Assembly (NCBI GenBank): GCA_900539525.1
Contig: UQCM01000075.1
Coordinates: 1-13,399 of the forward strand
DNA from: an uncultured Blautia sp.
GTDB lineage: Bacteria > Bacillota > Clostridia > Lachnospirales > Lachnospiraceae
Reading direction: 5' to 3'
DNA: 13,399 bases
Of this stretch, positions 7,301-13,399 are shown piece after piece (the stretch's first letter is position 1; each line of letters opens with the position of its first letter). A program made the position numbers and the translations under genes. The notes beneath the pieces are model-generated. The model was given only the letters and a program-made list of their open reading frames with translations, had not been told where the DNA came from and did no database searches.

Positions 7301-8493
7301 GTAGCCAGATACTCCTCCAGCATCAAAAGTGCACCGGCCACATACTCGCAGTCCGTCTTACCCCCATACCATGAATAATAAGCTCTGCGGCACTTCGGGC
7401 ATCCACATTCAAACTCCCTGACCTCTGTGCGTGAGAACGAGATCCGGACAGGAAAGTCCTCATTTTTGAATGCTCCTGTTGCTTCCATACGGCCTCTGAC
7501 ATGATTGCCATCCCATTCATATCCGGATACGACATGAGAAAGTGCAAGCATCCCCTGTTCGCGGAGCTTTTTTCCCTTTTCAAAAACACTTTTCGATATC
7601 TTCAGCGATTTTCTGATACTGCTTCCGTTAAAGTAGCTGTAGCGTTCCAGGCTCGCAATACTTTCATTACTCCTGCCGGTATCGGATGCATCCTCCTGCA
7701 TCATCTCCACCAGCTCCAGACGGCTCTGCTCTTCCTCCGCGCGCTTCTGCTCTGCCAGCCTCTGGGCTTCCTGTTCCTTCTGGCGTTTTTCTGCTCTGCG
7801 GCGCGCATCCTCTGCTTTCTGCTGCCTGATCTTTTCACGCCGTGCTTCCTCTGCCACGCGCTTTTCCTCCTCTATACGCCGCTGCTCCTCTGCCTTCTGT
7901 TTCCTTTCTTCCTCCCGGCGTGCCCTTTCCTCTTTCCGTTTTTCCCTGGCAGCACGACGCACTTCCCGTTCCTGTTCCTGGATACGGCGAAGCTCTGCCT
8001 CTTTTTCCTCCTGGATACGGCGGGCTTCTGCCATCTGTTCTTCCTCCAGACGACGTCTTTCCTCCGCTTCTTTTTCCTCCTTTAAGCGACGCTTTGTCAT
8101 TGCTTTTCGGTGTCTTTCATCCCTGCTGTTTTGTTTCTCTGCTTTCTTCTTTTCTTCCTCCAGGCGAAGCTCTTCATCCATCTGCCGCCACTTCTTCATA
8201 AGCTCCGCCTCCTGAATCTGTTCCTCCCAAGCCTTTCTTTTCGCTTCCAGGGCATAAAGAACCGCAGCCATATGCTCACAGTTCCTTCCGCATTTTGCCG
8301 CTGGGCAGCTGCAGCTCATCCTCACCGGACTGCCCTCCCTCAGTTTTACAGAGACCTCGAACCTCTGCCTTCCCAGTACGGCACCCCGGCAGCCTCCATC
8401 GGTTTCTTCCAGCCCATCCACCCTGTGATTCAGATAAGAAGCTCTTCCTCTGTCTAAAGTATCCTGATCAAACTTTTGCTCCCAATCGGCCAT
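4324..8493 (-). CDS. SWIM zinc-finger SNF2-family helicase with long charged coiled coil
   Basis: A 1389-residue Swi2/Snf2-type ATPase, presumed to translocate on double-stranded DNA and displace bound proteins; its bacterial role is not established. In order: a SWIM zinc finger (CSC at 61-63, then C72-E-H74), a very charged Glu/Arg/Lys-rich coiled coil (about 85-265), a second cysteine cluster (C363, C365, C368, C382) where the SWIM histidine is Tyr384, a middle region matching the bacterial SNF2-associated domain (PF08455, roughly 650-900), and the helicase core. Core motifs: I DDMGLGKT near 955, II DEAQ near 1050, III LTGTPIENR near 1080, V GGVGLNLTGAD near 1300 and VI ATDRAHRIGQ near 1330. 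GAAAGGAAAG, inside the end of the preceding pseudouridine synthase gene, serves as ribosome-binding site, and only 6 bp separate the two genes, so they are co-transcribed. No nuclease, methylase or phospholipase-type defence partner is adjacent. Confidence 0.93.
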   Translation of the reverse strand: MADWEQKFDQDTLDRGRASYLNHRVDGLEETDGGCRGAVLGRQRFEVSVKLREGSPVRMSCSCPAAKCGRNCEHMAAVLYALEAKRKAWEEQIQEAELMKKWRQMDEELRLEEEKKKAEKQNSRDERHRKAMTKRRLKEEKEAEERRRLEEEQMAEARRIQEEKEAELRRIQEQEREVRRAAREKRKEERARREEERKQKAEEQRRIEEEKRVAEEARREKIRQQKAEDARRRAEKRQKEQEAQRLAEQKRAEEEQSRLELVEMMQEDASDTGRSNESIASLERYSYFNGSSIRKSLKISKSVFEKGKKLREQGMLALSHVVSGYEWDGNHVRGRMEATGAFKNEDFPVRISFSRTEVREFECGCPKCRRAYYSWYGGKTDCEYVAGALLMLEEYLATHNIADATDKTARMLIGAYQEKRANRIVADTFAKEESLKLVPRLTRKGDELSLSFKIGEGRLFIIKKLSEFCRNVKDSATATYGSSTQINHSLSNFTEEGKKWIHLISRMVREEEDFQERMIQSRDYYGNGRVGVGGALHLSGWRLDEFYRQMGDTPFEYEDKDADGKKKRMLTCAKKNPRVSLCISSEKSSAQEEFHGVRVTGILPGMYHGTDTAYYIEDDHLNRIDREMIEKIEPLENLAVCGAVSFYVGRNHMAEFYYKILPLLQDIANVTETEPERFRSYLPPEAEFFFYLDAEDQNVTCRISVRYGDKSFSGLDLIRKQETGGLEPFRDGAKEEEVLYQALQLLPEIDYTKDELHCGSREELVYTMMESGAEKLMELGEVRCTKRFLGNKTIRRVKVSVGVSVSSDLLELNISTEDIPQSELLDLLAGYRAKKKYYRMKDGSFVNLEDSSLEMLSELMDAMHLKPKEFVKGKMHIPMYRTLYLDKMLEENDSVYSSRDSRFREVVKGFKTVKDADFEEPESLSKIMRKYQKNGYKWLRTLEAWNFGGILADDMGLGKTLQIIAVLLAAKQEGKEGTSLVVAPASLVFNWGEEFERFAPELKISLIAGNQEERRKKLEAWQESDVLVTSYDLLKRDILCYEDKQFLYEIIDEAQYIKNQTTAAAKAVKIVKSRTRFALTGTPIENRLSELWSIFDYLMPGFLYSYDVFKREIETPIVKSEDENAMKRLQKMSGPFILRRLKEDVLKDLPEKLEESRYVRLEDTQQKLYDAQVVKMREMIARQNQEDFNKNKLVILAQLTRLRQICCDPSLCFENYKGDGAKREACMQLIQSAIDGGHRMLVFSQFTSMLEILKQDLDKEGISYYTITGSTSKEKRLQMVKEFNEGDTPVFLISLKAGGVGLNLTGADVVIHYDPWWNLAVQNQATDRAHRIGQTKKVTVYKLIAKNTIEEKIQNLQETKKNLAEQVIGGETGQLGSLSREEILDLLEL

Positions 8494-8499
8494 CGTTTT

Positions 8500-9408
8500 C
8501 TATCTTTCCTTTCTCAAATCAATCATTTTTTTCATATCCTCTGGAAGGTCTGCCAACAGGCAGATTTCTTCTCCCGTAAACGGCTGAAGAAAGCGGCAGG
8601 ATGCCGCATGAAGGGCTGTCCGCTCCATACACCGGTCGTTTCCATATAACAGATCTCCCAGAAGTGGATGCCCAATGGATGCCATGTGCACGCGGATCTG
8701 ATGCGTACGCCCTGTTTCTATCAGAACACGCAGAAGAGAATATGTCTCAAAGACCTGTATCACTTCATAATGGGTTACTGCTGGAAGTCCCTGATCTGTC
8801 ACTTTCATTTTCATCCTGCTTTCGGGATCTTTCATAAGATGAGTACATACGGTTCCTGTCCGGGGTTTCGGGATTCCCGACGCAAGCGCCAGGTACTCTT
8901 TTTCACAGGCTCCGGAGATTTTTTGTTCTGACAATCTGGCTGCCGCTACCTGATTCTTGGCAAACAGAACGATTCCGGAGGTATCCTTATCCAGCCGTCC
9001 CACAGAACGGATCTTAACAGAGAGACTTTTTTCCCGGAAATACCGGACTGCCGTATTTGACAGGGAATCCCCGTAATGACCGGGAGAAGGATGCACTACC
9101 ACGCCTGCCGGCTTGTCCACCGCCAGAACATCCTCATCCTCATACAGGATCCGAAGTTCCCCGTCTCCCGGTATCAGCTGTGAGGATTCCTCTTCTGCCT
9201 CTTCCAGAAGCACTGTCACCACATCTCCCGGATTCAGAACCTCAGTCACTCTGCTTCGGATCCCATTGATGCAGATTCCGTTTTCCCGGTACTTTGCCTG
9301 CCGGATCTGTCTCATTGTCAGTCCCAGCTCCCGGTGCAGGAACTGCTCCAGCTTCTCTTCCGTCCGGGCAGAAGCTTCGATACGTTTCTCCATACAAATC
9401 GAGATCAT
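8500..9408 (-). CDS. RluA-family 23S rRNA/tRNA pseudouridine synthase with S4 domain
   Basis: It isomerises uridine to pseudouridine in RNA; the exact target (rRNA or tRNA position) cannot be told from sequence. Residues about 10-68 form an S4 RNA-binding domain. The catalytic domain follows: ILYEDEDVLAVDKPAGVVVHP (start near 87), the catalytic motif GRLDKDTSGIVLFAK (137-151, Asp140 the expected nucleophile; the usual HRLD is GRLD here, a common variant), and ETGRTHQIRVHMASIGHPLLGD near 232-253. The length of 302 is normal. The start at 9408 has AAGGCGG about 13 nt upstream; an in-frame ATG at 9393 (Met6, MEKRIEA) is a possible alternative. It leads a two-gene unit with the SNF2 helicase 6 bp downstream. 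No clear promoter was found in the 163 bp before it. Confidence 0.93.
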   Translation of the reverse strand: MISICMEKRIEASARTEEKLEQFLHRELGLTMRQIRQAKYRENGICINGIRSRVTEVLNPGDVVTVLLEEAEEESSQLIPGDGELRILYEDEDVLAVDKPAGVVVHPSPGHYGDSLSNTAVRYFREKSLSVKIRSVGRLDKDTSGIVLFAKNQVAAARLSEQKISGACEKEYLALASGIPKPRTGTVCTHLMKDPESRMKMKVTDQGLPAVTHYEVIQVFETYSLLRVLIETGRTHQIRVHMASIGHPLLGDLLYGNDRCMERTALHAASCRFLQPFTGEEICLLADLPEDMKKMIDLRKER

Positions 9409-9439
9409 GCATACGGCATGACCGCCTTTCTTAATTTTT

Positions 9440-9452
9440 GCTAACTGTTCAG
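9440..9452 (+). repeat. Possible remnant of the TAACnGTTCAG repeat
   Basis: GCTAACTGTTCAG matches the arm of the palindrome at 10482-10494 over TAACTGTTCAG. The following bases diverge, so this may be a decayed copy of the repeat or chance. It lies in the gap between the pseudouridine synthase gene and metF, which otherwise holds only the terminator. Confidence 0.35.
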
Positions 9453-9504
9453 GGCACGAAACGGGCAGGACACCTCAGCCCCGTAGAGTTTTGTTATACA
9501 GGGA

Positions 9505-9538
9505 AATGGCTGAAAGCATACATCAGCTTTCAGCCATT
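9505..9538 (-). terminator. Intrinsic terminator-like hairpin after metF
   Basis: AATGGCTGAAAGC (9505-9517) and GCTTTCAGCCATT (9526-9538) form a perfect 13-bp stem with an 8-nt loop, about 33 bp past the metF stop codon. On the minus strand the stem is followed by TCCCTG, so the T tract is short and comes mostly from the stem base. It is the best candidate for the end of the rnfC2-metV-metF transcript. Confidence 0.65.
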
Positions 9539-9571
9539 GAAAAATCATTCGTAGGAATGCCTTAGATTTTG

Positions 9572-10450
9572 TTAAATTTCAGCCAGTTTAAGAAGATCCG
9601 GTACCTTGGACTCCCAGCCAAGCGCCATGATATGAACACCCTGACAATACGGCTTACATTCCCTGATAATGCGTGCGGCAATCTCTACTCCGGTGATGCC
9701 TGCTTTTGTTTTTTCCTTGTCTTTTTTCAGTTCATCGATCATTTCCTGAGGAACATGGATACCTGCAACATTGTCATTCATGTATTTTGCCATTCCTGCT
9801 GATTTCGGAATTACGATTCCAATCTGAACCGGTTTGCCGAACTGTTTTGCCTTTTCCATGAATTTGATAAATTTCTCCGGCTCATAAACAGCCTGTGTCT
9901 GGAAATAGTCTGCTCCGGCCATCACCTTACGCTCCATCTTTGCCAGCTGGGCATCAATAGAATCGCTGCACGGTGATACAACGGCACCTTTCGCGAACTT
10001 CGGCGGCTCGCCAACCAGTTTGTTTCCGCCGAGATCTTCGCCCTCTTCCAGCTTCTTAACCGTATGGATCAGAGAAACGGAATCCAGATCAAATACTGGC
10101 TTTGCCTGCGGATGATCTCCCATCTTGGTATGGTCGCCTGTCAGGAGCAGAAGGTTCTCGATTCCCAGCATAGCTGCACTCAGAAGATCGGACTGCAGAG
10201 CGATACGGTTCCTGTCACGGCAGGTCAGCTGGAAAATAGGTGTAAGCCCTTCGTCCTTCAGTGCCTTACAGGTTGCAAGAGAACCAAGACGCATAACCGA
10301 TGACTGGTTATCTGTTACATTCACTGCCGTAATACCGCTTAAATAGGTCTTTGCCTCTTCCAGTAAATGTTCAATATGAATTCCTTTTGGCGGTCCTACT
10401 TCCGCAGAAACTACAAATTCACCACGTTCAAATAACTCCGTAATTTTCAT
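9572..10450 (-). CDS. metF: 5,10-methylenetetrahydrofolate reductase, acetogen type
   Basis: It reduces methylene-THF to methyl-THF on FAD, the step feeding the methyl branch of the Wood-Ljungdahl pathway in acetogens, and also methionine synthesis. The 292-residue TIM-barrel protein shows SAEVGPPKG (15-23, with Glu17 equivalent to the catalytic acid of the E. coli enzyme), TDNQSSVMR (46-54), LTCRDRNR (75-82), the flavin-binding LLLTGDHT (101-108, Asp106) and ADYFQTQAVY. It is third in the operon behind an RnfC-like NADH module and metV. Short MetF proteins paired with MetV lack a nicotinamide-binding partner of their own and take electrons through the partner subunits. GGAG lies 9 nt before the ATG. 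The 115-bp gap upstream holds a palindromic repeat, and a hairpin terminator follows. Confidence 0.95.
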   Translation of the reverse strand: MKITELFERGEFVVSAEVGPPKGIHIEHLLEEAKTYLSGITAVNVTDNQSSVMRLGSLATCKALKDEGLTPIFQLTCRDRNRIALQSDLLSAAMLGIENLLLLTGDHTKMGDHPQAKPVFDLDSVSLIHTVKKLEEGEDLGGNKLVGEPPKFAKGAVVSPCSDSIDAQLAKMERKVMAGADYFQTQAVYEPEKFIKFMEKAKQFGKPVQIGIVIPKSAGMAKYMNDNVAGIHVPQEMIDELKKDKEKTKAGITGVEIAARIIRECKPYCQGVHIMALGWESKVPDLLKLAEI

Positions 10451-10481
10451 TGTACATTACTCCAATCATTATAATTTTATC

Positions 10482-10543
10482 GTAACTGTTCAGAACCCGT
10501 TCGAAAAACCTTCTCTCCCGGGCCTTTCCCTCTGAACCGTTAC
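10482..10543. repeat. 62-bp palindromic element between metV and metF
   Basis: GTAACTGTTCAGA (10482-10494) and TCTGAACCGTTAC (10531-10543) are complementary at 12 of 13 positions and enclose 36 bp containing CCCGGG. The left part resembles the dispersed repeats at 841-881 and 13345-13385 (shared TTCAGA..CC.TTCG.AAA). It lies wholly between the metV stop and the metF ribosome-binding site, so the operon mRNA would contain it as a stem-loop. It could affect mRNA processing or the ratio of MetF to MetV. No T run follows, so complete termination is unlikely. Confidence 0.7.
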
Positions 10544-10565
10544 CATTTATGTAAACTGTTTCCGT

Positions 10566-11189
10566 TTATTTTGACACTTCATCATCTGTTGCGTAGTTGC
10601 GTATCTGTACCGGACATTTCAGTACATCCAGCCGTCCGATCTGTGCCAGCCGTCTGTAGATACGTTCCCAGCCGCATTCCATATTTCCGTCCACTTCACA
10701 TTTCCCGTTCTTGGAACCGCCGCACTGTCCGTTCACCAGGCTCTTGGAACAGGCTGTGATCGGGCAGATCCCGCCGGTCAGGTTCAGATAGCACTCACCA
10801 CACTGCTTGCAGTCGTATTCAAGCGGTGTCACACCCTGGAATCCCGGCATCGGATAGGTATCACAGGCTACACATACCTTCTTATCCTCCAGATATCCGG
10901 CGATCGTCTGTACGCCGACACCACAGGAGAATACCAGTACCACATCGGCAGCTTCGATCTCACTCATATGTTTCTGAAGACGCAGCTTCATATTTTCCGG
11001 ATTACAAATATAATCCGTTGTAATCATTCCGGTCACATTGCCGTCAGCCGCCCATTCCTTCTGGAGCTCTGTAGCTTCTTTTTCCGGAAAATGAACTTCC
11101 TTGCACCCCTGGCAGTTAATGATGAAAACCTTTTTTCCATCTACCAGTGATGCGAGCGTTTCCTTTGCTTTTAACTGGGTAATCAACAT
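10566..11189 (-). CDS. metV: MetV, zinc/iron-sulfur partner subunit of methylenetetrahydrofolate reductase
   Basis: A 207-residue cysteine-rich protein of the MTHFR C-terminal family (PF12225 type). Its family partners MetF in acetogens and is needed for its reductase activity, relaying electrons. Twelve or more cysteines are visible: C26 and C29 (NCQGC), C62, C89 (FSCG), the cluster CKQCGEC (127-133), C142 and C147 (GICPITACSKS), C156, C164 and C172, ending in PVQIRNY. The start is 1 bp past the stop of the upstream rnfC2-like gene, so translation is probably coupled. Its sequence aligns almost without gaps to residues 35-235 of that upstream protein, which carries the same cysteines; the two are duplicates. 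Confidence 0.93.
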   Translation of the reverse strand: MLITQLKAKETLASLVDGKKVFIINCQGCKEVHFPEKEATELQKEWAADGNVTGMITTDYICNPENMKLRLQKHMSEIEAADVVLVFSCGVGVQTIAGYLEDKKVCVACDTYPMPGFQGVTPLEYDCKQCGECYLNLTGGICPITACSKSLVNGQCGGSKNGKCEVDGNMECGWERIYRRLAQIGRLDVLKCPVQIRNYATDDEVSK

Positions 11190-11190
11190 A

Positions 11191-13155
11191 TCACTTCATC
11201 CCCCTTACTGCATTTTTTCCGGCTTTGATCTTGCTCACTAACGGAATCTTGGAGGAACAGATGTACTCACAGCATCTGCACTCAACACAATCCATGACAT
11301 TTTTATCCTTCATGCCCTGCCAGTTCTCTTCATCCGCATATTTTGCGAAATACAGCGGCGAAAGCTCCATCGGACAGACATCTACACAACGTCCGCATTT
11401 GATACATGGCTGTTCCACGGTCTGATCTGTATCAATGGCAATGATTCCATTGGATCCTTTCATCATAGGCACGTTCAGGTCTGAAAGAGCAAATCCCATC
11501 ATCGGTCCGCCCATCTTGATCAGAACATCATCATCTGTCGTACCGCCGCAGTAATCGATCAGTTCCTTTACACTGGTACCGATCTTCACTATGTAATTGC
11601 CAGGCCTGCGGATCTTCTCACCGGTCACAGTCGCTACACGCTCGATCAGAGGCATACCCGTCTGAATGGCATCAGAGATGGCCTTGACCGTGCTGATATT
11701 GTCTACGATCACACCGACATCTACCGGCAGTCCTCCACGCGGTACCTGTCTTCCCATAACACGCTTGATGAGCGTCTTCTCAGCACCCTGCGGGTATTTG
11801 GTCTTCGCTACTACAACTTCAATATTCTCACAGTCAGCCACTTTCGCCTGCATCAGCTCAATGGCATCCGGTTTATTGTCCTCGATGACAATCAGGCCTT
11901 TTTCTGCGCCTGTTGTCTTAAGGATGGCTTTCAGACCGTAAATAATATCATCTGCAAACTCCAGAAGTACTCTGTGGTCTGCTGTCAGAAGAGGTTCACA
12001 TTCACAGCCGTTCAGCAGAATCGTATCTACCGGCTTCGCTGGTTTCAGCTTGACACATGTCGGGAAGCCGGCGCCTCCCATACCCACGATTCCTGCTTCG
12101 CGGACGATATCGATGATCTCATCCGGTGTCAGACTGTCAAGGTCTTTGTTCGGATGTACGGATTCGTGCAGAGTATTCTTTCCATCCGATTCGATTACGA
12201 CAGCCATTACCTCACTGCCTCTTGTGGCATGCATACGCGGCTCGACTGCGATAACCGTTCCACTGACACTGGAATGAACCGGAGCACTGATAAATCCGGC
12301 TGCTTCACCAATCTTCTGTCCGACTTTTACGCTGTCACCCGGCTGTACGATCGGATTGGCCGGTGCGCCCAGATGCTGAGACATGGAAATAACCACAGTC
12401 TTCGGCTCCGGGAATCTTTCCAGGGCAATATGCTCGCTGAGTTCTTTGCGCTCTGACGGATGAACACCGCCATAGTAGCCTGCCAGTCTTTCCTCGCGGA
12501 TAGACTTCACATAAGCATTGATCGCCTTGAAATCTGTTCTGGAATAATCGCGAATCTGAACCGGCTGGTTTAAGAATTCCTCCAGACGTCCCTGCTTCTC
12601 CAGCCTTCTGTAGATCTTCTCCCAGGCACAGTCTTTGTCGCAGTCCACCTCACATTTACCATTCTTCGCACCGCCGCACTGTCCATTGACCAGGCTCTTC
12701 GAACAGTCAACGATCGGGCAGATTCCGCCGGTAATATTCAGATAACACTGTGCACAGGCATCACAGCTTTTCTTCGTCAACGCCATGCCGTGATGTCCCG
12801 TATAATTCAGTGAATTGCTGGCCGCATATACAGGTTTTCCCGCCAGATCTGCAACGGTCTGGATTCCCAGTCCACAGGAGATCACAATAATGTTTTCCGT
12901 TCCCTCCGGAATCATATCCTGCAGATCCTTCTCCGTATGGTTTTTGTTGCACAGGAAATCAACTCTTGCGCTTCCTGTGATCGTTTTTCCCTGATCGGCA
13001 GCAAGCTTTTCAAACTCCGCACAATCCGGTTCGTCAACAGTTTCAAATTCCTTGAAGCATTTGTTGCAGGCAATGACAAACAGATTGTCCTTATCGGCCA
13101 GTAAGGACACCAGTTCATCTGTCTCTTTCAACTTATACTTAGTATAGTTTTCCAA
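11191..13155 (-). CDS. rnfC2: MetV-RnfC2 fusion: NADH-oxidising subunit of the methylenetetrahydrofolate reductase complex
   Basis: The protein probably passes electrons from NADH via FMN and iron-sulfur clusters to MetV/MetF. Positions below count from the in-frame ATG at 13248. Residues 35-235 are a complete MetV-like domain (C61, C64, C100, C125, C162, C165, C168, C177, C182, C191, C199, C207). An RnfC-type barrel-sandwich domain follows (about 275-355), then the FMN/NADH domain of complex I 51-kDa type (VGMGGAGFPT, 388-397), an SLBB region (about 535-580) and two [4Fe-4S] motifs: C615-x2-C618-x2-C621-x3-C625-P and C654-x2-C657-x2-C660-x3-C664. I place the start at the TTG at 13155 (Leu32): AAGGAAGGTG lies 5 nt before it and the reading then aligns with the start of MetV; the 31 codons upstream include that ribosome-binding site. 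Acetobacterium woodii also has a MetF-MetV-RnfC2 enzyme. No other rnf genes are visible. Confidence 0.9.
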   Translation of the reverse strand: MENYTKYKLKETDELVSLLADKDNLFVIACNKCFKEFETVDEPDCAEFEKLAADQGKTITGSARVDFLCNKNHTEKDLQDMIPEGTENIIVISCGLGIQTVADLAGKPVYAASNSLNYTGHHGMALTKKSCDACAQCYLNITGGICPIVDCSKSLVNGQCGGAKNGKCEVDCDKDCAWEKIYRRLEKQGRLEEFLNQPVQIRDYSRTDFKAINAYVKSIREERLAGYYGGVHPSERKELSEHIALERFPEPKTVVISMSQHLGAPANPIVQPGDSVKVGQKIGEAAGFISAPVHSSVSGTVIAVEPRMHATRGSEVMAVVIESDGKNTLHESVHPNKDLDSLTPDEIIDIVREAGIVGMGGAGFPTCVKLKPAKPVDTILLNGCECEPLLTADHRVLLEFADDIIYGLKAILKTTGAEKGLIVIEDNKPDAIELMQAKVADCENIEVVVAKTKYPQGAEKTLIKRVMGRQVPRGGLPVDVGVIVDNISTVKAISDAIQTGMPLIERVATVTGEKIRRPGNYIVKIGTSVKELIDYCGGTTDDDVLIKMGGPMMGFALSDLNVPMMKGSNGIIAIDTDQTVEQPCIKCGRCVDVCPMELSPLYFAKYADEENWQGMKDKNVMDCVECRCCEYICSSKIPLVSKIKAGKNAVRGMK

Positions 13156-13170
13156 TTGCTCACCTTCCTT
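13156..13170 (-). promoter_or_regulatory. Ribosome-binding site that favours a TTG start for rnfC2
   Basis: On the minus strand AAGGAAGGTG (13170-13161) is followed by AGCAA and then TTG. The in-frame ATG at 13248 has no comparable site, and starting there would put this strong Shine-Dalgarno inside the coding region. Confidence 0.75.
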
Positions 13171-13277
13171 ATGAAATTGATTTATATCCTTTGTAATTAT
13201 CTGTTTTTTATCCTCTGCACTTCGACAAAAATGTGTAAAAAAAAGCAAATAATCCGTCCAAAGTTAATATAATTATA

Positions 13278-13306
13278 AGTATAGCACACATCGTGCATAT
13301 TATCCA
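13278..13306 (-). promoter_or_regulatory. Candidate sigma-A promoter of the rnfC2-metV-metF operon
   Basis: TGGATA (13306-13301) and TATACT (13283-13278) are 17 bp apart on the minus strand, about 120 bp before the TTG start, leaving a leader of roughly 115 nt. The -35 box matches consensus at 4 of 6 positions, so the call is moderate. A dyad GCAC/GTGC (13284-13287 with 13293-13296) lies in the spacer and TTTGTGC repeats lie upstream (13320-13326 and 13332-13338); they could be regulator sites. Confidence 0.4.
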
Positions 13307-13344
13307 GTTATTATATTTTTTTGTGCGTAAATTTGTGCAAAAGG

Positions 13345-13385
13345 ATAACTATTCAGAGTCCATTCGCAAAATCGCCTCTGCGAGG
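13345..13385 (+). repeat. 41-bp dispersed repeat, copy B
   Basis: ATAACTATTCAGA followed by GTCCATTCGCAAAATC and CCTCTGCGAGG matches 841-881 at 36 of 41 positions by eye, in the same orientation relative to the + strand. It lies upstream of the met operon promoter; anything paired with it on the right is outside the window. Confidence 0.75.
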
Positions 13386-13399
13386 CTTTCCTTTTGCTC

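Noticed and set aside
7501..8085. Long + strand open frames opposite the helicase gene (also 6223-7071 and 4504-5187)
   Set aside because: They are antisense to a gene with clear motifs; their Phe/Leu/Pro-rich composition is the mirror of the Glu/Arg-rich coding strand.
4324..8493. DISARM-like or other SNF2-based phage defence system
   Set aside because: No methyltransferase, DUF1998, phospholipase D or nuclease partner is adjacent; the direct partner gene is an RNA pseudouridine synthase.
11191..13155. Membrane Rnf complex locus
   Set aside because: Only an RnfC-like protein is present, it has a MetV domain, and metV and metF follow; none of the membrane subunits RnfA, D, E or G is seen in the window.
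1..13399. CRISPR arrays, tRNA or rRNA genes, riboswitches
   Set aside because: No regularly spaced repeats, no cloverleaf or rRNA sequence and no recognised riboswitch core were seen on reading both strands; covariance-model searches could not be run.

Overview
The window looks like chromosomal DNA of an anaerobic, acetogenic Firmicute, most likely Lachnospiraceae and Blautia-like. This rests on a Wood-Ljungdahl methyl-branch reductase operon of the acetogen type (an RnfC2-like NADH module, MetV and MetF), on Firmicute-style Shine-Dalgarno and promoter sequences, and on many palindromic intergenic repeats. Genus is an inference from memory of such genomes, not from a search. Apart from one + strand gene, all genes lie on the minus strand.

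Layout in + coordinates. 1-738: an AT-rich insertion, the tnpA end of an IS607-family element; the rest lies beyond the left edge. 739-977: intergenic DNA with a GGGTCAAA hairpin and one copy of a 41-bp dispersed repeat. 978-2579 (+): an AAA ATPase fused to a PD-(D/E)XK nuclease-like domain, function unknown. 2580-2734: three strong palindromes. 2724-3584 (-): purine nucleoside phosphorylase. 3608-3782: a 175-bp MITE-like element with 12-bp terminal inverted repeats. 3778-4224 (-): an Rrf2-family regulator with its own promoter and a dyad operator. 4324-8493 (-): a 1389-residue SWIM/SNF2 helicase, closely coupled behind an RluA-type pseudouridine synthase (8500-9408). 9572-13155 (-): the operon rnfC2-metV-metF, closed by a hairpin terminator at 9505-9538.

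The met operon is the functional centre. MetF reduces methylene-tetrahydrofolate. MetV is its zinc/iron-sulfur partner. The RnfC-like protein would bring electrons from NADH through FMN and two [4Fe-4S] clusters. The RnfC-like protein carries a second, complete MetV-like domain at its N terminus, so the operon encodes two MetV units. No other Rnf subunits are present, so this is a soluble NADH-oxidising module rather than the membrane Rnf complex.

The most unusual layer is the repeats. At least two families of hairpin or terminal-inverted-repeat elements occur between genes, and the stop codons of both the phosphorylase and the Rrf2 gene lie inside repeat arms. One 62-bp palindrome sits between metV and metF and would be transcribed. 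I saw no clear evidence of a wholly new defence or metabolic system; the MetV-RnfC2 fusion and the repeat families are the best leads.
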